From NCBI GenBank assembly GCA_025935655.1, contig JAICUV010000185.1, positions 1-6,775 on the forward strand: a stretch of 6,775 nt of DNA, read 5' to 3'. The notes under the pieces were generated by a model. The model was not told the origin of the DNA and did not search any database. It saw only the letters and a list, made by a program, of their open reading frames with translations. Shown here piece after piece: positions 1 through 5,123 of the stretch (positions are counted from its first letter, which is position 1; every line of letters begins with the position of its first letter). Origin of the DNA: Chloroflexota bacterium (GTDB lineage Bacteria > Chloroflexota > Limnocylindria > Limnocylindrales > CSP1-4). A program made the position numbers and the translations under genes.

Positions 1-41
1 CGCCCCGCGACCCACGCGCGACAAGCGCCCCGCGACCCACG
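1..41. repeat. Two-copy direct repeat, 25-bp period
   Basis: CGCCCCGCGACCCACG occurs at 1-16 and again exactly at 26-41. CGCGCGAC follows the first copy and recurs near 55-62. It may be the end of a longer tandem array that continues left of the window. No function can be assigned from two copies. Confidence 0.8.
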
Positions 42-215
42 GACCAGGAACGAACGCGCGACGAGGCGCCGGCGCGGGTGGTCGCCGGGCTGCGGGCGCT
101 GACTCGGGCGCGGGCGGCGACGCAGAAGCGCCGCGCGCTCCATCCTCCCCCCAACCCCCGCAGGGTGCAGGCACAACCGGAGCGAGTGTTGGCGGACCCG
201 ATTCCCGCGCGGAGG

Positions 216-244
216 TGCAGATACTCGCCCGAGACGTACCTGCA
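216..244. other. Imperfect inverted repeat (possible hairpin)
   Basis: TGCAG at 216-220 pairs with CTGCA at 240-244. Further pairing of TA with TA and CTC(G) with (C)GAG closes a small CC-rich loop around 228-230, leaving an A/C mismatch and a 3-nt bulge. It lies about 130 bp beyond the stop of the minus-strand deacetylase gene. No T-run follows on either strand, so it is not a standard intrinsic terminator. It could be an mRNA 3'-end structure, a protein-binding site or chance. Confidence 0.35.
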
Positions 245-372
245 TATCAGCGCCGCCCGGGAGGCCGTCAACACACGCACCAGGCGTGGCTGCGCCTTGC
301 CAGTGACCGCTGGCGCGGGAGCTCGCGCGGTACGGCGGACCGAACCGGTCGACAGAGCCGAAACCCGGCGGC

Positions 373-1341
373 CTAGCGTCCCTTCTGGAACTCGCGCTGC
401 TCGCGGTCCATGAACACCGGGACCGGTCCCGGCAGCCCGATAAGCTGCCCCACCGTGACGAGCGTGAATCCCTTCGCGCGCAGGCCGTCGATGATCCCCG
501 GCAGCGCGCGGACGATGTTCGTCTTGTCCGTGTGCATCACGATGATGGAGCCGCGCTGCGCGTGGAGGGCCGCTCGAACGATGGCCTTCGGCTTGATGCC
601 CGTCCAATCGCGCGTGTCGATGTCCCACATGATCACGGCGCGCATGCCCGCGGCCCGGGCAGCCTTCTGGAAGCTGGCGTCGTAGGTCCCGAACGGCGGC
701 CGGATGGCCGGGAACAGCGGCACACCGGTCGTGCGCTCGATGGCGCCGGTCGCGCGGTTGATGTCCCGCAGCGCCTTGGAGCTGGGGCCGCGCGACAGGT
801 CGTCGTGGTTCCAGCTGTGGTTGCCGATGGGGAACCCCGCGGCGGCGATCTCGGCCCACGTCGCCGGGTGTCGGAGCACCGCACGACCGACCGGGAAGAA
901 CGTCGCGGGCGCCTGGCGCGCCTTGAGGATCGCCACGATCCCCTGGAGATCGTCGAGGTTCCACCCGTCGTCGAAGGTCAACGCCACGAGCTTCGCCGTC
1001 CGCGGGCCGTGGTTCCAGACCCGGAACGCGGACGCGGCGGTGACGGGGCCGTCCGGGATCGCAACGGGCCCGGTCGACGGCGGCGAGGAGGCACCAGGCG
1101 GCGCGGAGGCACCAGGCGGCGCGCTGCTCCCCGGCGATGCCGACGCGCCGGGCGTGCCGTCGGGCGACGCGCCCGGTGCGACCGAGGGCCCCGGCGAGCC
1201 GGTGCTGCCCGCGGACGGCGTCGGCCCGGCGACGCCGGTGATCGGACCGTCCAGCACCGCCGCCCCGCCGTCGTGCAGCACGTTCATGCCGAGCAATGCC
1301 GCGGCGAGGACGACGGACACGGCGATGGGTCGGAGAGCCAT
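373..1341 (-). CDS. Secreted or membrane-anchored polysaccharide deacetylase (CE4/NodB domain)
   Basis: This 322-residue protein is predicted to remove acetyl groups from an N-acetylated glycan (peptidoglycan, chitin-like or exopolysaccharide) outside the membrane. Residues 5-22 form a hydrophobic signal or anchor segment. Residues 30-100 are a Pro/Gly/Ser/Ala linker with APPGAS in tandem. The NodB domain covers about 115-305 with all five motifs: TFDDG at 122-126 (Asp124 as predicted base, Asp125 as metal ligand), HSWNH at 175-179 (His175 and His179 as metal ligands), RPPFG at 214-218, WDIDTRDW at 239-246 and the VMHTD segment with catalytic His270. Catalytic roles follow the established CE4 family; the substrate is unknown. 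The ATG start gives the expected signal sequence, but the preceding bases (TTCCCTCC) are not a Shine-Dalgarno, so weak or leaderless initiation is possible. The gene diverges from glyA. Its TAG stop lies within a CTAG palindrome. Confidence 0.93.
   Translation of the reverse strand: MALRPIAVSVVLAAALLGMNVLHDGGAAVLDGPITGVAGPTPSAGSTGSPGPSVAPGASPDGTPGASASPGSSAPPGASAPPGASSPPSTGPVAIPDGPVTAASAFRVWNHGPRTAKLVALTFDDGWNLDDLQGIVAILKARQAPATFFPVGRAVLRHPATWAEIAAAGFPIGNHSWNHDDLSRGPSSKALRDINRATGAIERTTGVPLFPAIRPPFGTYDASFQKAARAAGMRAVIMWDIDTRDWTGIKPKAIVRAALHAQRGSIIVMHTDKTNIVRALPGIIDGLRAKGFTLVTVGQLIGLPGPVPVFMDREQREFQKGR
1087..1122 (-). repeat. Perfect 18-bp tandem duplication in the deacetylase linker
   Basis: GGAGGCACCAGGCGGCGC (plus-strand reading) occurs twice back to back, at 1087-1104 and 1105-1122. 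On the coding strand it encodes APPGAS twice, in frame, inside the low-complexity linker between the membrane segment and the catalytic domain. It is probably a slippage-prone length-variable spacer: copy-number change would alter reach, not catalysis. Confidence 0.9.
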
Positions 1342-1521
1342 GGAGGGAACGCGCTACCTGTGCGGCCGGACGGCGAAGGGGAGGGTGGTCAAGGGTGCCC
1401 GTGCTTCGTGAACGGGTCAAGCGCACCGCGGTCCCGGCCGCCGATGGGCCGATCGCGCCACGGCGGCCGGTCCCATGGGACAATGCCCTCGCCATCCCGC
1501 GCCCCACAGGAGGTCCCCGCC
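1342..1521. promoter_or_regulatory. Divergent intergenic region between deacetylase and glyA
   Basis: These 180 bp must hold the start signals of both divergent genes. Toward glyA, GACAAT at 1479-1484 is a plausible -10 element that would give a leader of about 30 nt. No good -35 match sits 17 bp upstream. It is immediately preceded by the 10-bp palindrome TCCCATGGGA (1471-1480). Toward the deacetylase, two TTGACC hexamers (complement of 1387-1392 and 1415-1420) resemble -35 elements, but neither has a convincing -10 at the right distance. Promoter assignment is inference. Confidence 0.35.
1508..1513 (+). promoter_or_regulatory. Ribosome binding site deciding the glyA GTG start
   Basis: AGGAGG is a perfect anti-16S match, 8 nt before the GTG at 1522. 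It selects that codon over an in-frame ATG at 1483 (upstream of the site) and over the next in-frame ATG at 1594, which would remove the N-terminal 24 residues. Confidence 0.85.
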
Positions 1522-2859
1522 GTGTCCATTGCCGCCGTTCCGACTGCCGCGTGGGCGTCGATCGCGGAGGTGGACCCCGAGCTGTGGGCCGCCATGGAGT
1601 CCGAGCGCCACCGCCAGACGGACAAGATCGAGCTGATCGCCAGCGAGAACTACACGTACGCGGCGGTCAACGAGGCGCAGGGCTCATGGCTCACGAACAA
1701 GTACGCCGAGGGCCTGCCCGGCAAGCGCTACTACGGCGGCTGCGAGTTCGTGGATATCGCGGAGAACCTCGCCCGCGAGCGCGCGTTGCGGCTGTTCCCG
1801 GGCTCGGATCACGTCAACGTCCAGCCGCACTCCGGCGCGCAGGCCAACATGGCCGCCTACTTCGCGGTGCTCAAGCCCGGTGATCGGATCCTGGGCATGA
1901 ACCTCGCCCACGGGGGGCACCTGACCCACGGCTCACCCGTCAACTTCAGCGGCCGCCTGTACGAAGTCCACGCGTACGGCGTGACCCGCGAGACCGAGAC
2001 CATCGACTACGACGCGCTCGAGGCGCAGGCGGCGGAGGTCCGCCCCAAGGTGCTGGTCGCGGGCGCGAGCGCGTACCCGCGCACGTGGGACTTCGAGCGG
2101 ATGGCGGCGATCGCCCACGGCGTCGGCGCGCTGCTGTTCGTGGACATGGCCCATGTCGCCGGGCTCGTGGCCGCGGGCCTCCACCCGAGCCCGTTCCCCC
2201 ACGCCGACCTCGTGACGACCACGACCCACAAGACGCTGCGCGGCCCGCGTGGCGGCATCGTCTTCGCGCGCGCGGACCTCCCCGAGGGCATCGACCGGGC
2301 GGACTTCCCGGCGCTGGGCAAGAACACCCTCGCGCACGCGATCGACAAGAGCGTGTTTCCGGGCATCCAGGGCGGCCCGCTGATGCACGTCATCGCGGCC
2401 AAGGCCGTCGCGTTCCAGCTCGCGATGACCGACGACTTCCGGCGCGACCAGGCACGCACGATCGAGAACGCGGTGGTCCTCGCCCAGACCGTCGCGGAGG
2501 CGGGGGCACGCCTGGTCTCGGGCGGCACGGACAACCACCTCGCGTTGGTGGACGTGACGCCGCTGGGTGTCACCGGTCGGGACGCGGAGGCGCTCCTCGA
2601 CGACGTGGGCATCACCGTCAACAAGAACGCGATCCCGTTCGACGTGAACCCGCCGAACATCGCCAGCGGCATCCGCATCGGCACCCCGGCGACGACGACC
2701 CGCGGCTTCGGGCCGGCGGAGATGCGCCAGGTCGGGCGGATGATCGTGGATGCGATCCGGGACCGGGAGGACGCCGCCGTCCACGACCGGATCCGGGCCG
2801 AGGTCCGGGAGCTGGTCGCCGGCTTCCCCGTGCCGGGGCTCCCGCGGGACATCGACTGA
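1522..2859 (+). CDS. glyA: Serine hydroxymethyltransferase
   Basis: This 445-residue PLP enzyme interconverts L-serine plus tetrahydrofolate with glycine plus 5,10-methylene-tetrahydrofolate in the cytoplasm, feeding purine, thymidylate and methionine synthesis. The family signature is complete: IELIASEN at 36-43, KRYYGG at 68-73, HSGAQAN at 103-109, GGHLTHG at 131-137, the PLP-ring Asp in FVDMAH (Asp208, His211), the Schiff-base lysine in TTTTHKTLRGPRGG (Lys237), FPGIQGG at 279-285 and the carboxylate-binding Arg in GIRIGTPA (Arg385). It is about 25 residues longer than typical bacterial enzymes (near 415-420), mostly through an N-terminal extension before the WAAMESER segment. The GTG start is fixed by AGGAGG 8 nt upstream. 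GC3 is very high (56 of the first 60 codons end in G or C). The stop lies 7 nt before the next start, implying one transcript with the envelope transferase. Confidence 0.97.
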   Translation: MSIAAVPTAAWASIAEVDPELWAAMESERHRQTDKIELIASENYTYAAVNEAQGSWLTNKYAEGLPGKRYYGGCEFVDIAENLARERALRLFPGSDHVNVQPHSGAQANMAAYFAVLKPGDRILGMNLAHGGHLTHGSPVNFSGRLYEVHAYGVTRETETIDYDALEAQAAEVRPKVLVAGASAYPRTWDFERMAAIAHGVGALLFVDMAHVAGLVAAGLHPSPFPHADLVTTTTHKTLRGPRGGIVFARADLPEGIDRADFPALGKNTLAHAIDKSVFPGIQGGPLMHVIAAKAVAFQLAMTDDFRRDQARTIENAVVLAQTVAEAGARLVSGGTDNHLALVDVTPLGVTGRDAEALLDDVGITVNKNAIPFDVNPPNIASGIRIGTPATTTRGFGPAEMRQVGRMIVDAIRDREDAAVHDRIRAEVRELVAGFPVPGLPRDID

Positions 2860-2866
2860 CCGCCCC

Positions 2867-3997
2867 ATGCGCCTGATCCCGACGTTCGGTGAGGTGCTTC
2901 CCCTCCTCATCGTGACGTTCGTGATGGCAATGGTCATCACGGTCGGGCTGACGCCGCTCGTGCGGCGGCTCGCGATCCGGCTCCAGACCGTCGACGCGCC
3001 GAACCACCGCCGGGTCAACGCCAGCCCCGTGCCGCGTGGCGGCGGCATCGCGGTGGCGATCTCGTTCCTCACCGTCGCGCTCGCGATCCTGTTCGTGAAC
3101 GACCGGCTGCAGATGGTCAACCTCCCGTTCACGATCTCGCCCCAGCAGCTCATCGGGCTGTTCGTCGGCGGGGCGGTCGCGACGGTGATCGGGTTCCTCG
3201 ACGACTACTTCCAGCTCCGCGCCCGCTGGCAGCTCCTCGGGCAGGTCGCGCTCGCGGTCCTCGCGATCGCCGCCGGGATCACCGTCACGTACCTCAACAA
3301 CCCGTTCGGCCCGGGCTCGATCGTCCTGGAGGGGCCGTTCGCGATCGGGTTCACGATGATCTGGATCATCGGGATGATCAACAGCATCAACTTCATCGAT
3401 GGCCTGGACGGCCTGTCGTCGGGGATCGCACTCATCGCGGCGGTCACGCTGGGGCTCATCTCGCTCACGGTGACCATCGGCCAGCCGTTCATCGCGGTCC
3501 TGTGCTTCGCGCTGGCTGGCTCGCTGCTCGGGTTCCTGCGCTGGAACTTCCACCCGGCCGCGATCTTCATCGGCACCAGCGGCGTGATGTTCGTGGGCTA
3601 CACCCTGGCCGTGCTCGCGGTCCTCGGCACCGCGAAGGTCGCCGTCGCGCTGCTCGTCCTCGGGGTGCCGATCATCGACACGTTCTGGATCATCGTCCGC
3701 CGGATCGCCTCGGGGAGCTCGCCGTTCACGCCGGACCGCGGCCACATCCACCACCGGCTGCTGGACCTCGGGCTGTCGCACGCCCGTACGGTGCTCGTGA
3801 TCTACGCGCTGTGCATCGCCCTGGCGCTGCTCTCGTTCGTGCTGTCCGGGACCGGCCAGTTGTATGCCTTCATGGGGCTCGTGCTGGTGTCCGGCCTGGT
3901 CCTGTTCCTCGTGACCCGCGGCGCGTCCGGCGATGCCCTCGAGGCCGAGTCGTACGAGGCGACCCATCCCGAGGATGGCGGGCCGCCGGCTCCCTGA
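2867..3997 (+). CDS. WecA/TagO-type polyprenyl-phosphate sugar-1-phosphate transferase (MraY family, GT4)
   Basis: This 376-residue integral membrane protein with about ten or eleven hydrophobic helices (first at 8-30, last at about 330-349) belongs to the family that transfers a sugar-1-phosphate from a UDP-sugar to undecaprenyl phosphate. That is the first step of O-antigen, teichoic acid, arabinogalactan or similar surface glycans. Motifs seen: PNHRRVN and PRGGG at 45-60, the Asp pair in GFLDDYF (Asp112, Asp113), NFIDGLDGL at 175-183 (Asp178, Asp181) and PDRGHIHHRL at 289-298. The HIHH tetrad (293-296) is typical of WecA/TagO and argues against MraY itself. The usual FMGDxGS motif reads FIGTSGV at 234-240, so the Asp expected to bind metal is Thr237 (ACC at 3575-3577). 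The start lies 7 nt after the glyA stop with no clear Shine-Dalgarno, so translational coupling is likely. The tail (350-376) is acidic and soluble. UDP-GlcNAc is the likely donor but is not proven. Confidence 0.9.
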   Translation: MRLIPTFGEVLPLLIVTFVMAMVITVGLTPLVRRLAIRLQTVDAPNHRRVNASPVPRGGGIAVAISFLTVALAILFVNDRLQMVNLPFTISPQQLIGLFVGGAVATVIGFLDDYFQLRARWQLLGQVALAVLAIAAGITVTYLNNPFGPGSIVLEGPFAIGFTMIWIIGMINSINFIDGLDGLSSGIALIAAVTLGLISLTVTIGQPFIAVLCFALAGSLLGFLRWNFHPAAIFIGTSGVMFVGYTLAVLAVLGTAKVAVALLVLGVPIIDTFWIIVRRIASGSSPFTPDRGHIHHRLLDLGLSHARTVLVIYALCIALALLSFVLSGTGQLYAFMGLVLVSGLVLFLVTRGASGDALEAESYEATHPEDGGPPAP

Positions 3998-4061
3998 CGG
4001 CGCAGGGTTGCGGCCGCGCTCCCGATAGGACATTCGTACGGGGTGCCCCACGGACCTCCGG

Positions 4062-4070
4062 TGCTAGCAT
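4062..4070 (+). promoter_or_regulatory. Possible extended -10 promoter for the surface-protein pair
   Basis: TGCTAGCAT matches the extended -10 pattern TGnTANNAT, with TAGCAT at 4065-4070. It would start transcription near 4077 and leave a leader of about 33 nt before the ATG at 4110. There is no good -35 hexamer 16-18 bp upstream, which extended -10 promoters tolerate. It lies in the 112-bp gap after the transferase gene, where I see no convincing terminator, so readthrough from glyA is also possible. Confidence 0.4.
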
Positions 4071-4109
4071 CCCGGCTGCTGGTGCGCCCGCGCCACGGTC
4101 CGAGGTGTC

Positions 4110-5123
4110 ATGCCCGATCTGCTGCCGATCCTGCTGATCGTCGTCATCGCCATCGTGGCGATCGCGATCATCATGTTCCTCGCGCGCCGTCGCCGCGAGG
4201 CCCAGGACGCCGCCATCGTCGCCGCCTCCACGCCCGTCCCGGAGCTGTCCGAGGACGACATCGCGTGGCGTATCGGCGTGTCCGGGGTGGATCGCCCGGC
4301 CCTTCTCGCCGCCGACTTCGCCGCCGCCGAGGTGGAGGCTTCCAACCTCGCCGAGGAGGAGACCGGCCGGCACCTCGCCCCGCCGCCGCTCGTGCCCCTG
4401 GATCCGCTCGTCCCGCCGGAACCCGTCGTGGCCGTCCCGGTCGCCGCGGCCGTCGCGGGCCCCACGCGACCGAAGGCGGCGCCCGCCCCGCTCCCCAACC
4501 GCTGGCGCCTGTGGCGCGACAGTGCCGCCGTGCTACTGGTGGCCGTGCTCGCGATCCTCGCCGTCACCGTGATCTTTCCGGGCAACGGCGACAACACCGT
4601 CCCCAGCGAGGCGCCGTCGCAGCTCGCCGTGGTCGTCACCGCGTCGCCCATCGACACGCCCAGCCCGTCCCCGTCCCCGTCACCACGACCGACGCCGGAG
4701 CCGACCCCGGGCCTCACGCTCGCGCCGATCGTCGCCCCCACGCCGAAGCCGACGCCCAAGCCGACCCCGAAGCCGACGCCGCGCCCAACGCCGCGCCCGA
4801 CTGCGGCCCCCCGGGCGACGCCGAAACCGACGCCCAAGCCCACCCCGAAGCCCACGCCAAAGCCGACTGCAACACCGAAACCAGCGCCCGTTGCCGCCTT
4901 CTCGTGGAGCTGCGACGCGGGAACGGGCATTGCCACCTTCGATGGCTCCGCCTCAAAATACGAGTCCACGTACATCTGGGACCTTGACGTCGCGGTCATT
5001 GGTTCGGGTGCCGTGGTCAGCGGCGACTACTCGGCCGCACCCGGCACGCACGTCGTGTCCCTGACGGTCAAGGGAGCGGGTGGGACCAGCGATCCGGCCG
5101 TGAAGGAGATCTCGTGCCCGTAG
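4110..5123 (+). CDS. Two-pass membrane protein with Pro/Thr stalk and PKD-like terminal domain
   Basis: I recognise no named family for this 337-residue protein. Residues 5-24 form a strong transmembrane helix followed by RRRR (26-29). Residues 138-155 form a second helix preceded by RWRLWRD (131-137). By the positive-inside rule both termini face outward, and residues 25-137 form a cytoplasmic loop with a charged segment (45-87, including SEDDIAWRIGVSGVDRPALL) and then a Pro/Ala/Val stretch. Outside come an SP/PT/PK-rich stalk (183-260) and a C-terminal beta-rich domain (261-337) resembling a PKD/Ig fold (FDGSASK, YIWDLD, GTHVVSLTV). The only two cysteines, Cys268 and Cys336, bracket that domain and could form a disulfide, which fits an extracytoplasmic location. 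The start is ATG with GAGGTG just upstream (short spacing). The gene overlaps the next by 10 nt. It may anchor or display its partner, or act as a surface sensor; both are inference. Confidence 0.82.
   Translation: MPDLLPILLIVVIAIVAIAIIMFLARRRREAQDAAIVAASTPVPELSEDDIAWRIGVSGVDRPALLAADFAAAEVEASNLAEEETGRHLAPPPLVPLDPLVPPEPVVAVPVAAAVAGPTRPKAAPAPLPNRWRLWRDSAAVLLVAVLAILAVTVIFPGNGDNTVPSEAPSQLAVVVTASPIDTPSPSPSPSPRPTPEPTPGLTLAPIVAPTPKPTPKPTPKPTPRPTPRPTAAPRATPKPTPKPTPKPTPKPTATPKPAPVAAFSWSCDAGTGIATFDGSASKYESTYIWDLDVAVIGSGAVVSGDYSAAPGTHVVSLTVKGAGGTSDPAVKEISCP
4656..4889 (+). repeat. Low-complexity Pro-Thr-Lys stalk repeat
   Basis: The DNA encodes SPSPSP, then runs of PTPK/PTPR: uninterrupted at about 4737-4802 and again at 4818-4868, separated by a TAAPRA interruption. 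The underlying unit is about 12 bp (CCGACGCCCAAG with third-position variants). Synonymous variation between units (CCG/CCC/CCA, ACG/ACC, AAG/AAA) shows that selection has kept the peptide while the DNA drifted. Such stalks are usually rigid wall-spanning spacers and frequent targets of O-glycosylation. The repeat also creates long spurious open frames on both strands. Confidence 0.92.
5103..5108 (+). promoter_or_regulatory. Ribosome binding site inside the preceding gene
   Basis: AAGGAG lies 5 nt before the GTG at 5114 and 14 nt before a second in-frame GTG at 5123. It therefore favours 5114. Since it lies inside the upstream coding sequence, the two genes are probably translationally coupled. 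Confidence 0.7.

Larger units (their letters stand above)
1..372. other. Left-edge stretch with no convincing gene
   Basis: No reading frame here gives a protein I recognise. On the plus strand a frame runs open from the left edge to a TAG at 374-376, and another runs open to a TGA at 411-413. The minus strand of the same region is also open in at least one frame. The conceptual products are Arg/Ala/Gly/Pro-rich without hydrophobic segments or motifs, as expected of very GC-rich noncoding DNA. The tail of a gene entering from the left cannot be excluded. I found no tRNA-like T-loop, no rRNA and no U-tracted hairpin that would terminate the minus-strand deacetylase gene. The recognisable structures, a direct repeat and an imperfect hairpin, are listed separately. 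Confidence 0.55.

Noticed and set aside
78..413. Plus-strand 111-codon frame starting at GTG
   Set aside because: Arg/Ala/Pro-rich product with no motif and no ribosome site. It overlaps the 3' end of the deacetylase by 40 bp.
1387..1420. Two TTGACC hexamers (minus strand) as -35 boxes of the deacetylase promoter
   Set aside because: Neither is followed by a TANNNT-like -10 at 16-18 bp, so no promoter can be supported there.
532..1521. In-frame upstream extension of glyA across the deacetylase gene
   Set aside because: The extension is antisense to a well-supported deacetylase and Arg-rich. The perfect AGGAGG 8 nt before GTG 1522 fixes the true start.
1933..3153. Minus-strand open frame of 406 codons opposite glyA
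   Set aside because: It mirrors the GC3-biased codons of glyA. The product is Arg/Val/Asp-rich low complexity and spans the junction between glyA and the next gene.
2618..4051. Minus-strand open frame of 477 codons opposite the transferase gene
   Set aside because: Its product is an Arg/Asp/Glu/His-rich repeat-like string with no motifs. It is the antisense shadow of the transferase, whose family signature and hydrophobic helices are unambiguous.
3998..4061. Possible terminator around GGGGTGCCCC after the transferase gene
   Set aside because: The stem would have 4 bp with a 2-nt loop and no following T-run, so it is not a credible intrinsic terminator.
4656..4889. Tandem DNA repeat considered as a CRISPR array or minisatellite
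   Set aside because: There are no unique spacers. The 12-bp units are in frame, vary at synonymous positions and encode a conventional Pro-Thr stalk.
4043..4999. Long alternative frames on both strands across the stalk gene
   Set aside because: They arise from the periodic Pro-Thr-Lys codons, which read as Gly-Val/Gly-Phe repeats on the other strand. The real frame has membrane helices, matched cysteines and a coupled downstream gene.
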